Shown here piece by piece: positions 1 to 10,759 of a DNA stretch of 64,000 bases. The translations under genes and the position numbers were made by a program. The DNA comes from Tubulanus polymorphus. Lineage: Eukaryota > Nemertea > Palaeonemertea > Tubulaniformes > Tubulanidae. Under the pieces are notes generated by a model that saw only the letters and a program-made list of their open reading frames with translations, had not been told where the DNA came from and ran no database searches. The stretch is from NCBI RefSeq assembly GCF_964204645.1, contig NC_134036.1, positions 8,914,704 to 8,978,703 of the forward strand, read 5' to 3'. Position 1 is the stretch's first letter. Each line of letters opens with the position of its first letter.

Positions 1-316
1 TTTGTTAGACTCCGGTAGCGATGTTACCTTAATTCATGAAGATTTGGCTGATGAGCTTGGGTTACCGGGTGAGAAACAATTATTAACAATAAGTACCCTC
101 AATTCTCGTGTTGCGCGTCAATCTAGGTGTGTTACTTTTACCGTTCGTGGCAATGATCCAGATTCGAAGGTTGTTAATATTTCACGAGCCTGGACTACTC
201 ATAACAATATCAATTGTCCGCCTCAGACGTTTTCTGAGGTTTCTCTCAATAAATTATCACATTTGAATGGTTTGTCGTTTACGGACTATTCGCCTTGTCA
301 GGTTAAAATTCTCATT
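1..316 (+). repeat. Direct duplication of BEL protease segment (copy of 761-1076)
   Basis: Bases 1-316 read identically to 761-1076 as far as I can follow by eye. Identity stops abruptly at 317, where the sequence switches from the protease region back to the gag zinc-knuckle region. The offset is 760 bp, which is what a 760-bp tandem duplication beginning upstream of the window would give. The duplicate encodes the same protease active-site segment (LLDSGSDVTLI) in another frame relative to the main ORF. Confidence 0.85.
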
Positions 317-3086
317 CGTATTTAATTCCAGGGTGCATGAGCCTATAAAATGTATCGTTTGTTCGGATAGCCATTCTTTGAATAGATGCAAGGCTTTTCA
401 AGATAAGTCTGTCACTGATCGATTCACAATTGTGAAAAAATATCGTTTATGTATCAATTGTTTGAAAACAGGTCATTTTCTTGCTTCCTGCACTTCTGCT
501 GTGCGGTGCAGAGAGGCAGGTTGCGGGAAAATGCACCATACGATGTTACATCTTCCGTCGCAGAATAGTCAGATTCCAGATAGATCTATGTTGAATATTC
601 CGTCGTCTAATATTTCGCGTCAAAATGAGTCCTTAGAACGTGGTGATTCTGCAATTAACCAAAATGCAATTTCTACTGAAACTGATTCTAACAATGTGTT
701 TTTCCAGGTGTTGCCGGTTACAGTTCAGGGAAACAATGGACGTCGTATTGCCACACATGCTTTGTTAGACTCCGGTAGCGATGTTACCTTAATTCATGAA
801 GATTTGGCTGATGAGCTTGGGTTACCGGGTGAGAAACAATTATTAACAATAAGTACCCTCAATTCTCGTGTTGCGCGTCAATCTAGGTGTGTTACTTTTA
901 CCGTTCGTGGCAATGATCCAGATTCGAAGGTTGTTAATATTTCACGAGCCTGGACTACTCATAACAATATCAATTGTCCGCCTCAGACGTTTTCTGAGGT
1001 TTCTCTCAATAAATTATCACATTTGAATGGTTTGTCGTTTACGGACTATTCGCCTTGTCAGGTTAAAATTCTCATTGGTGCAAATGTGCCTCAAGTGCAC
1101 GTGCAATTAGAGGTTAGGGAAGGCAGCTCCCAGCAGCCTGCAGCTATAAAAACCAGACTCGGGTGGTGTTTGTTTGGTAATATGTCGTATGTAAACTCCT
1201 CCGTAGCTAATGTTAATACGATAGTTTCTGACCCTCAACTTATTGGTCATTCGCTTACAAAACAGCTTGATCGTTTTTGGTCGACTGAATCTTTCGGGGT
1301 TGCTTATCCTGATCGTGTTGGTTCCGTTGAAGATCAACGGGCTTCAAAAATCCTGTCGAATACGACTCGCCTAGTAGATGGACATTATGAGGTCGGAATG
1401 TTGTGGCGAGACAATGAGAGTGTTTTGCCTGATAATTATTCGTTAGCTCGCAAAAGATATGATTTGTTGGTAAATCGGTTGGCTTTTGATCAGATCATGA
1501 AAGAAGGCTATTGTAACACTCTTAATGGTTATATCACTGATGGATATGCGCGTTTATTATCTCCGTCGGAAACTATGTTAAGAACCTCAAGAACTTGGTA
1601 TATTCCCCATCACTGCGTATTTAATTCGAACAAACCCGGAAAATTCAGAGTAGTTTTTGATGCTGCTTCAAAGTCTCAGGGCTTATCACTGAACGATTTG
1701 TTAATGACAGGTCCTGATTTGCTCAATAGCTTATTTGGAGTTTTGCAGAGATTTAGATTATATGAAACAGCGCTTGTCGCTGATGTACGAGCTATGTTTC
1801 ATCAAGTCAAAACATCCGAATTAGACTCCGATTCATTAAGGTTTCTGTGGCGACCAGACGCATCTACTGGCCCACCTAGTACATATAAGATGATAGTACA
1901 TATATTTGGTGCTAAAGACTCGCCTAGCTGCGCAAATTATGCTCTGAAGCGCTCGGCTTTAGATAATGCACTGGAGTTTAGTGACTTGGCAGTAAATTCT
2001 GTTATTCGGGATTTTTATGTTGACGATTTTTTGAAATCGGTTCCAGGTGATGAGGCCGCTGTGCAACTGGCAAGTGAGGTTACAGAGGTTCTTCTTAGGG
2101 GAGGGTTCCATCTGACAAAATGGATGGCCTCAAGTAAAAATGTTTTGATGCAAATCCCCCAAGCGGAGCGTGCTAATCCGTCGTTAGACTTAGATTTTAG
2201 CGAGTTACCTATTGAACGTACTTTAGGAATAAAGTGGAATGCTCAGATTGATTGTTTCGTTTTTAGACCGGTAATTAAACCTGTCGCACCTACCAAGCGA
2301 GGGATTCTAAGCGCTGTATCTTCTGTGTTTGATCCTTTGGGATTTTTATCTCCATTTACGCTAAAGGCTAAATGTTTGATTCAGGATATGTGGCATTGTG
2401 GTTTAGGTTGGGATGAAAAGATATCCGGTGATCTTTTTGAAACTTGGTGTGCGTGGCAAGACGAGTTGCTCTTATTACACGATTTGAGAATCCCTCGACA
2501 TCATTTGTTCTTGTCACCTTCTGCCGAAATGTGGCAGCTTAACTTGTTCTGTGATGCATCGGAACGAGCATTCGGCTGTGTTGGTTATTTGCGTTATAAC
2601 ACGGGTAAGTTTTTTACCTGTTCATTTCTTGCTTCTAAAACGCATCTTGCTCCCGTTAAACATCCTTTAACTATACCGAAGTTAGAACTTCAGGGTGCTG
2701 TTATGTCAATTCGACTGGGTGAAACTTTGAAATCAGAAATTTCTGAGATCCGTGATGTTGTTTATTGGACCGATTCTCAGACGGTTTTACGGTATATACA
2801 CAATGAAAAGAAGCGTTTTAAGACATTTGTTGCGAATCGGGTGAGCGAAATTCGTGAAAGTTCATCACCTAATCAGTGGAAGTATGTTCCTTCAAATTCA
2901 AATCCCGCTGACGATTGTACCCGCGGACTTTCTGCGGTTGCCTTATTAACATCGTCTCATAGATGGTTTAATGGCCCAGAATTTCTGCAACAAGCTGAAA
3001 CTAGTTGGCCACCTCAACCTAATGTTGGTTCTATATCTGATCTAGATGAAAATATAAAGGCTGCAACAACTGTGAATCGAATTTAG
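317..3086 (+). pseudogene. BEL/Pao gag C-terminus, protease, reverse transcriptase and RNase H
   Basis: An open frame of more than 900 codons. In order it encodes a gag-type Cys/His cluster (KCIVCSDSHSLNRC and CINCLKTGHFLASC, about 345-500), an aspartic protease with the DSG triad (LLDSGSDVTLI, about 764), an RT with the finger motif GKFRVVFDA (about 1638) and the YVDD catalytic box (FYVDDF, about 2017), and an RNase H with LFCDASERAFG (about 2545), the LELQGAV helix and the WTDSQTVL acidic site (about 2766). The order and the RNase H form (CDAS, TDSQTVL, NPADDCTRG) are those of BEL/Pao. The frame ends at 3086, 80 bp before the integrase becomes readable in another frame, so a frameshift separates the modules. 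The first ATG (267) lies in the duplicated segment and is not a natural start. Retroelement polyprotein, broken. Confidence 0.9.
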
Positions 3087-3967
3087 GGTCTTTTGACTGT
3101 GAGGCCGCAATTAATCTCAACAATCTCGTAAATCCTGAGCGATACTCGCGTTGGTATCCCTTATTGCGAGAAACCGCATGGGTTATAAGAGCTATCAAGA
3201 ATTTCGCCTCAGTGATACCTCGTCTCAGATTTAAAAAGGTAACGACCCTTTGTTTGCAGCTCGATGAGTTGAAATTTGCTGAGGTCTGCTTAGTGGCAGG
3301 AGCTCAACGAGAATGCTTTCCCGATGCATACCTTTCTCTTCAAGAAAGTAAGCTGAAACTTCAGCATCCTCTGAAATGCTTAGATCCGTTTTTTGACGGC
3401 GCGTGTATTCGTATTGGAGGTAGAATACACGGTGCTCGTTACGTCCCGTTAGAAGCGCGGCATCAATTGCTTTTACCTTATAATCATCATATAACAGAGC
3501 TACTAATGCGCAAAGAACATCTTCTAAATTACCACGCTGGGCCTGAGCACGTGATTGCTTCTACGCGTCAGAAATACTGGCCAATTAAAGCTCGAGTTGT
3601 TGCTAAACGAGTAATTTCTAGTTGTTTTGGGTGCCGACGTCGTTCGGTCGTCCCTAGGATTCAATTCATGTCAGATTTACCTGCATATCGAATCATGAGT
3701 CATTGTCGACCATTTCAGCATTGCGGGGTGGATTATTTTGGTCCCATGTACATAAAAAGAGGAACGTCTAATTTGAAAGTGTGGGTTTGTTTGTTTACTT
3801 GTCTGGTAACTCGGGCAATTCATTTGGAATTAGCGGAATCTTTGGAAACTGATTCATTTCTGCTGGTTCTCCATAATTTTATTGGTCGACGAGGTCGACC
3901 GGATGAAATGTTTAGTGACAACGGCTCGAATTTTATCGGAGCCGAAAAAGAGCTCAAAGAATTCTGA
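3087..3967 (+). pseudogene. BEL/Pao integrase, zinc-binding domain and first part of catalytic core
   Basis: This continues the polyprotein in a different frame from the RT/RNase H. It has the HHCC zinc-binding region (YNHHITELLMRKEHLLNYHAG, then CFGCRR, about 3480-3640). The first catalytic Asp is in CGVDYFGPM (about 3727) and the second in FSDNGSNFIGA (about 3913). The frame stops at 3965-3967, just after KELKEF, before the catalytic Glu. The rest of the core is readable in frame 0 from about 3960, so a one- or two-base indel has broken it. Family assignment is firm; function is lost in this copy. Confidence 0.88.
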
Positions 3968-4580
3968 ATTTTTAAGTGAAAAGGGTACAAGGTGGCATTT
4001 CAATCCACCTAGTTCTCCCCATTTTGGTGGAGCTTGGGAACGTCTTGTAAGAACGGTAAAGGTCGCTCTTAAATCTGTCTTAAGGGGCAGATCGTTTTTT
4101 GAAAATGTTTTGCGCACAACACTGATTGAAGTAGAGGCAGTGGTGAATAGTCGGCCACTCACTTATAATAGCTCAAAACCTCAAGATTATACCCGACTTA
4201 CGCCTAATCATTTTCTCCACGGAGGTGCTACATCTATTACACCCCAAGGTGTTTTTCATGAACGTGAAATTAGTAGTCGTAAGCGTTGGCGGCAGAGTCA
4301 GGTATTGGCAGACCATGTGTGGCAACGATGGTTAAGTGAGTATTTACCTTCCCTGACTGTGCGTGGTAAGTGGTTCACAGAGAACCGTAATGTTAGAAAG
4401 GGAGATTTAGTATTACTAGTAGAAAAAGATGTCCCAAGAGGTTATTGGCCTTTAGGTCGGATTGTCGATGTGTATTCAGGCGCAGATAGTCGCGTGCGTA
4501 CTGTTAAAGTTAAAACCGCTACGTCGGAATATATTAGACCTGTTGCAAAGATTTGTGTTTTAGAGGAGAATATTGAATAA
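3960..4580 (+). pseudogene. BEL/Pao integrase C-terminal part
   Basis: It starts with the BEL hallmark block FNPPSSPHFGGAWERL (about 3997), whose Glu is the third catalytic residue of the DDE core. It continues through NSRPLTYNSS and TPNHFLHGG to a C-terminal domain (KGDLVLLVEKDVPRGYWPLGRIVDV, about 4400-4470). The frame runs to a TAA at 4578-4580. It overlaps the upstream integrase frame by a few bases, which fits an indel rather than a separate gene. Confidence 0.88.
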
Positions 4581-4723
4581 TTACTGGGACTGTAATAGGC
4601 TAGAATGAAATTAAATGTTGTTTGAGGTTTAGTTTCATTAGTACTGAGGTACTTTTATATTAATATATATTTGATTATTGACCTTTTTTATTGACACCGT
4701 TTACGGATGTCAAGGAGGTGCCG

Positions 4724-5300
4724 TGTTGGAAACTGGTGTATTTCATATAGATATATATGTTGATTTATTATATTTCTTTAGAGCTATTTCTATAATGTAT
4801 TCAACATTCAGTAGTGTGATTGTACTGTGTTTGAAGCGTATTAAATCCTGCAATTCATCATTTTGTTACGCGAACTTAAACATTTTTCGCGCTTATGACC
4901 AGCACGGTATTTAAACCTGTGAATTCTTGGCTAGGCGTCAGTCTGGTTCTATATACCCCTTGTACGGCACAGTTATTGTAAGTATTTATATCAATTTAGA
5001 TTTGCTGGATTTCAAACTTAAGTTTGGCCTTTTGAATGTTATTTGTCTAAATCTTGTATTTTTGTACCTTTGTAGCAAAACCTCACTCACTCACTCACTC
5101 ACTCACTCACTCACTCACTCACTCACTCACTCACTCACTCACTCACTCACTCACTCACTCACTCACTCACTCACTCACTCACTCACTCACTCACTCACTC
5201 ACTCACTCGCTTAGTCGTTCTGTCATTATAAATAAATGAGCGTATTGGAACTGTGAATTTTTGTCGTCGTTTGTTGAGGATTTAGGACCAGGCTGAACAG
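4724..5300 (+). mobile_element. Probable 3' LTR of the BEL element
   Basis: A purine-rich stretch (caaggaggtgcc, 4711-4722) is followed by TGTTGGAAAC at 4724, the usual BEL arrangement of polypurine tract then LTR starting TGTTGG. An AATAAA-like signal sits near 5231 (ataaataaatgag), just past an expanded ACTC microsatellite. There is no 5' LTR in the window to align, so the right end is a guess. Confidence 0.5.
5083..5208. repeat. (ACTC)n microsatellite
   Basis: About 31 near-perfect 4-bp units. It is open in more than one frame (Thr-His-Ser-Leu repeats) but this is repeat-derived and not a gene. It lies inside the presumed LTR. Confidence 0.98.
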
Positions 5301-6460
5301 ATTTAGGCCTTTAATGTAGTGTGTAGAGCAATTGGAAAGCCTTAGTAGTTAGTAAGGGACTGGTTTACAATTATGTATACGACTATTTATTTCGATTACT
5401 TTCTTTCCAGCTATTAGTGGTGGAATGAACTGGTCACTTAGGTCCTCAATTCCTTTGCCGATTCTTGCAGCTGGTGGGAATATATTTAAACCACAGTGAG
5501 CAAGTGTACCTCTCAAATTTAGCGTATCAGATGTTGTAAGTACTTGACGTTTTGTGTAAATGTTTTTTTTGTCATGTTTAAAATATGTGGATCAGTAATC
5601 AGTCGTGCTAGTGTACATGCAGAATTGGATTCATTGTTATTATGGGATGATAATTCACGAGCATCAAGATTCCTACGATATACCCTTGATATGAAACTTT
5701 TATGAGACTTGTTTTGGAGTAAATCGAATAGCCCTTAAAATACCAATTCTACATGGCTCAACGGTCGGTGTCAATGCTCTGCGAGACAGTGGTAATAGAT
5801 GTTTCACGACAAACGCACAATTTGAATATTTATTATACTTTCTTTCACTCCTCTGTTATATCACATAACTGAGTAATTCTTACATTAGATTGCTTAATTA
5901 CAGGTGGAAAGAGGTCAGATGGCATGAAAATCGACTGTGGCTGACTAATTGACGCGCGCAGATAAAGCGTTAAGGTTTCAAAAGATGTCGCCAAAATGCT
6001 TGTATCATCAAGGGTAGACAATTATCGGAAGATAAATGAAAACTCCACCTTGTTGATCGTCAGTTGATTTAGCTGTAATTATTTCGTCTGAATCAATCGA
6101 CACATAATTCATAAAATCTGTGTTCTGTAGAATTTCTTTCAATAAAATAAGAATCTTTTTGACTAATTTTTTACTTATGTATCCAGGAGTGAATTTTAAT
6201 TGATCTCAAAACCAGAGAAAGCATTCTTCAAAAATTTAGAAAGTCCTAGACTCATAATCTTATTCTGTGAAGTCATTTACGGTTTTTGCTCGAATCAAGC
6301 CAAGGGCTCAGGTGGCTAAAATCCAATTCCTCACTGTCCTGTAATGCCGAGTACGACGGAGTTTACACACTGAAAAACGTTGCGCTGTGTAAGTGTAATT
6401 TGGATAAGTCAGCAATATAATGACGGCCCTGCCCTGCGCGCTCCATCTAAGACATAAACA
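5300..6460. other. No gene recognised
   Basis: A+T-rich sequence with stops in all frames. I found no protein motif, tandem repeat or RNA gene by reading it. Confidence 0.6.
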
Positions 6461-6462
6461 AG

Positions 6463-6600
6463 TCGGTGTTGTCATATCGCGGAAAGACGGAATCGCGGAA
6501 TTTTCCAAAAACGCGGAATTTCTTCATTTTTACTATAAATAGTAAACGGGTTTTCCCACGGGGATACCCACTGTCGGACAGGGCACCGGACCCAGGTTTT
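6463..6600 (+). repeat. SINE-like interspersed repeat, plus-oriented copy
   Basis: This block (ggtgttgtc, then atcgcggaaagacgg, through cccactgtcggacagggc) recurs as its reverse complement at 7480-7610 with only scattered differences over about 130 bp. The two copies are inverted with about 880 bp between them. The minus-oriented copy continues into a tRNA-like B box. Confidence 0.8.
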
Positions 6601-6670
6601 CAACACCGGGAATAGTATTTGATAATTTATTATATCGCCAGTCAACAACTTAACGATACTGTTCCAAATA

Positions 6671-6752
6671 ATGGAGAACCTAGGCAATACGTGCTTTGCG
6701 AATTCAGTGATACAGAGTATCGCTGCATTAACTGAAGGAATACAAATCGATG
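6671..6752 (+). pseudogene. Ubiquitin-specific protease Cys-box exon, isolated
   Basis: From the ATG at 6671 the frame reads NLGNTCFANSVIQSI, the catalytic-Cys signature of USP/UCH deubiquitinases (G-x-x-N-x-GNTC-F-x-NS-x-x-Q). The open frame continues to Asp, then meets a good splice donor (gat g|gtacgt) at 6753. An upstream in-frame stop (TAA, 6623-6625) leaves little room for a longer exon. I found no following USP exon (His box) in the next few kilobases, so this is either the first exon of a gene whose remainder is lost or distant, or a captured or retro-duplicated fragment. In the intact family this Cys performs the nucleophilic attack that releases ubiquitin. Confidence 0.6.
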
Positions 6753-7450
6753 GTACGTAAACGTAGGATTTGTGATGACACCATGGGTCATTCTCCAGGA
6801 CTCAGTTCCGAGTTAAGATTTGACTCTGGTCTCTGTATTTAAAACATTGGAAATGAATTGATACTAAGTAACTCAGAGTTAACTCACAACTGTGGAACTG
6901 GATCGATGTCAGACGAAAATAAATAGACATTATGTATATTTCATTCTGGCTTAGGATTGTTCATGCGTGTTGTGTGTCTACATTGTGGTTATAAGCGAAT
7001 GTGGTTTATCTTTTAGAATTAAATGAAATGAAATATTATAAAATGGTTTCGTTTTTTTTATGTTTACTTTGTGACTGCTATAACATATATGTTCCTATGC
7101 TGATTATTTGGATCAAAAGAATCTTATTGTTACCGGTACTGGACGGCCGTAAAATTATAATAATTTTCAAAGGAATTTGAACCGGTACTTGTTTGGTCGT
7201 AGGATTTCATGTTTGTAACCATCTACAACTACTGTCCGACACCGCGAACGTGCTCAATATTCATCTGATAATATTCGTTTCTGAAGTTCTCAAAAAGTCG
7301 ATGAACTTCGATAACCGAAGTTTGCCTAGTAGAAATAGACATTGTTCCTGGTCTCTTTCACCCCACTTGATTCTGACTTCTTCTACAGGTGGCAGCCAGT
7401 CAACGGTATCGTAATATAATAATTCCATATAAAATTGCCTGCAAATAATG

Positions 7451-7610
7451 GGATTCGAACCTATCTCGTTGCATCGATCGGTCCCGTGCCCTGTCCGACA
7501 GTGGGTATCCCCGTGGGGAAACCCGTTTGCTATTTAAAGTAAAAATGAAGAAATTCCGCGTTTTTGGAAAATTCCGCGATTCCGTCTTTCCGCGATAAGA
7601 CAACACCGTA
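7451..7610 (-). repeat. SINE-like interspersed repeat, minus-oriented copy with tRNA-like B box
   Basis: Reverse complement of the 6463-6600 repeat, extended at one end by a sequence that on the minus strand contains ggttcgaatccc (RNA polymerase III B box, about 7451-7462) about 40 bases after the shared block. A B box beside a repeated body suggests a tRNA-derived SINE. No complete cloverleaf can be drawn and no A box is convincing. Confidence 0.5.
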
Positions 7611-7939
7611 AACAAGTTGGACTGTATTGCTTCGATGCTTTGACAAATGGATTCCTAATATCCACATATCCAGCATAATGTTGACCCAGGTTGCGCTTCT
7701 TGGCAATAGTCATTTGTTATGGGCTAGAATTATTTCGATGAAATATGGAGAAATATAGAAAATTTGAATTTGCCTCACACGCGCGATTGACTTAAGGAGC
7801 CTTCGGCGCTCGCTGTGCGCTTACTTATGTAAACACTTTGACGAAAATAAACTTTATCATAATCATGATCTATATTTCATATTCTTTTCACGTTTAAATG
7901 TATTTATGTAATGACTATTTGTCCTCTGAGACCGTTTGT

Positions 7940-9800
7940 CTGTGTCGAAATGTGTTAATTGTTGTTTGTCTCTTAAAATGGCGTTAATTGTTGTTCGTCC
8001 CTTAAAATGGCGGCCGCCCTGCAGGTGCAATGTCGATCTCTCCACTAATAGAAATAGTCGCATATCTCTGAACATGACTCAATTTAACAAACGCAACATT
8101 TAAAACATTAAAAACGACACATTTTGTTTTCTATTCCGCAAAACTGAAAACGCAACATTTAAAACGATACATTTTATCTTCTATTTCGCAACACTGAACA
8201 CGCAACATTTAAAACGATACATTTTATCTTCTATTCCGCAACACTGAAAACGCATTAAAACGATACATTTTACATTTAGGTCACGATTTAGGGATAGCAA
8301 TACCAACTACGAGGTGTATGTTGCGTAGAAGACGCGAATGCAACACAGTATTTTCTACTTTTTGAAATTAAATAAAATCAATGTAACGTTAGAAGAAAAG
8401 GTGTATCCAAATTCTCTTAAAATGGCGTTAATTGTTGTTCGTCCCTTAAAATGGCGGCCGCCCTGCAGGTGCAATGTCGATCTCTCCACTAATAGAAATA
8501 GTCGCATATCTCTGAACATGACTCAATTTAACAAACGCAACATTTAAAACATTAAAAACGACACATTTTGTTTTCTATTCCGCAAAACTGAAAACGCAAC
8601 ATTTAAAACGATACATTTTATCTTCTATTCCGCAACACTGAAAACGCATTAAAACGATACATTTTACATTTAGGTCACGATTTAGGGATAGCAATACCAA
8701 CTACGAGGTGTATGTTGCGTAGAAGACGCGAATGCAACACAGTATTTTCTACTTTTTGAAATTAAATAAAATCAATGTAACGTTAGAAGAAAAGGTGTAT
8801 CCAAATTCTCTTAAAATGGCGTTAATTGTTGTTCGTCCCTTAAAATGGCGGCCGCCCTGCAGGTGCAATGTCGATCTCTCCACTAATAGAAATAGTCGCA
8901 TATCTCTGAACATGACTCAATCGGTTTTTTTAAGAACATGACTAAAATTTGTGAATAACACTTAAAGACGAGAGATAGAGAACTGATGTAAACCATGGAT
9001 GTCAAATTGATTCGAGAATAGTTTGACGATTGATGTTCCCTAATGGAACGGAGCATTACCAGTACTCGCATACATGTTGCGAAAAGTTCTTTGCGGTTGT
9101 ATTGGTTTCGAATCCTAAAATTTATTTACTCAATAACGCAAAAAGCAACATGTTTTCTATGTTCATATTTTCAACATTTGAAAAGACACATAAAACGATA
9201 ACGAAACACTGAAAACGCAACATTTAAAACGATTCATTTTATCTTCTATTCCGCAACACTGAAAACGCAACATTTAAAACATTTTAAAACGACACATTTT
9301 ATCTTTTATTTCGCAACACTGAAAACGCAACATTTAAAACATTAAAAACGACACATTTTGTTTTCTATTCCGCAACACTGAAAACGCAACATTTAAAATG
9401 ATACATTTTATCTTCCATTCCGCAACAATTAGAACGATACATTTTATCTTCTATTTCGCAACACTGAAAACGCAACATTTAAAACCATATATTTTATCTT
9501 CTATTTCGCAACACTGAAAACGCAACATTTAAAACATTAAAAACGACACATTTTGTTTTCTATTCCGCAAAACTGAAAACGCAACATTTAAAACGATACA
9601 TTTTATCTTCTATTCCGCAACACTGAAAACGCATTAAAACGATACATTTTACATTTAGATCACGATTTAGGGATAGCAATACCAACTACGAGGTGTATGT
9701 TGCGTAGAAGACGCGAATGCAACACAGTATTTTCTACTTTTTGAAATTAAATAAAATCAATGTAACGTTAGAAGAAAAGGTGTATCCAAATTTTTCAAGC
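7940..9800. repeat. Nested satellite array (macro-unit about 394-445 bp, inner units about 50 bp)
   Basis: A block beginning aaaatggcgttaattgttg and including gcggccgccctgcagg occurs at about 7976, 8420 and 8814. Copies 2 and 3 are 394 bp apart and nearly identical. Copy 1 carries one extra inner unit. The tail of the unit recurs without the GC-rich head at about 9520-9790. Inside each unit a shorter repeat built on ccgcaacactgaaaacg and catttaaaacgatac is itself tandem. Short ORFs here are by-products. Confidence 0.9.
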
Positions 9801-10040
9801 TGGAATATCACATGAAATTAGATCGCAACCGTATACGAGATATTAATTCCGCAACCGTTTACGAGATATTTATTCCGCAACATTTATAAACGCAACACAT
9901 TTACGCAACATTTATCATTCTGTACAGCCGCTTCGTAACAAATTAACGTAACATTTTCCACAAATTTACGTAACATTTTCCGTACAGCCGCTGCGAAACA
10001 TGATAGCCGTTTCGCAACATATTTACGCAACATTCAGTTT
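9800..10040. repeat. Degenerate continuation of the cgcaacatt repeat
   Basis: Further diverged copies of acgcaacattta / cgtaacattttcc (about 9880-10035), without the macro-unit. The repeat fades into unique sequence near 10050. From there to about 10750 I see nothing assignable except a possible acceptor at 10394 (gcag|gtatgc) leading into an open stretch with no recognisable domain. Confidence 0.6.
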
Positions 10041-10759
10041 TGGCGGTTTGTTTCAAATAGCCATTTCGCTCATATCGCACGAGAATTCTATTTGAACTGA
10101 ATCTACACAATGTCTCTTGACACTAGCCGAAAAGCTTAACGTCATCAATGGTGAAAATGAGAACTTCAAATCGTCTAAATTTTGTGCATATACGTAATAA
10201 ATGAATGATCCCTAAAATCTACAAATATTATAGGCAACTAAAATAGAAGGTAGCCTTTTGACGTTGTAGCCTTTGTTCGTTCCTCCTCGTTTTTTTTGTC
10301 TGGTATTCGAGACCAGGCAGAATACAAGTAATAAATCAGGGTTCTTTTTCACTTCTTCATAACAATTTATGTTTTATGTTTTCTGTCTTTGCAGGTATGC
10401 TATCACTACCAGCAACTTCATGATCATGATATAGGCTCAGTAAACAACAAAAGCGAGATGATGAAGTGCCACATCATTATCAAATATGGGCATGATGTGG
10501 TCACTAGATCTATTCTACGCCATAATGTAATACCTTTTTTGGTTTTCGGAGACAATTAGAAAATAAATTCTACAGATGAACAGAGAACAACTTATTCCCT
10601 ATGAAATGTGGAAGAATATCTTTCATGATTATCATGATCAAAAGTAAAGTGATTTAGCTGTCCTTGACCTCCAGTTGGTGTGTGTAACAATTTTCTTGTA
10701 CTCAAATTTGTATTGCTCCAGCACATGTTGAATCTGTAATATTTTTTTTTTGTACATAG

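Larger units (their letters stand above)
1..5300 (+). mobile_element. BEL/Pao LTR retrotransposon, defective, 5' end outside the window
   Basis: Ordered zinc knuckle, aspartic protease, RT, RNase H and integrase modules with BEL-type motifs, followed by a purine-rich tract and a probable 3' LTR. The reading frame changes near 3086 and again near 3960, so the copy cannot make a single Pol polyprotein. No 5' LTR or gag N-terminus is visible. The first 316 bases duplicate protease sequence that lies further inside the element, so the 5' part of the copy is rearranged. The right boundary is approximate. Confidence 0.9.

Noticed and set aside
5054-5239. Overlapping ORFs of Thr-His-Ser-Leu repeats
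   Set aside because: Produced entirely by the ACTC microsatellite.
7940-10040. CRISPR-like spaced repeats
   Set aside because: Repeat spacing and length are irregular, repeats are nested and the genome is eukaryotic; this is satellite DNA.
10394-10558. Extra upstream KDZ exon (VCYHYQQLHDHDIG...)
   Set aside because: An acceptor-like gcag is present but no motif or donor in phase supports it; mentioned only as a possibility.
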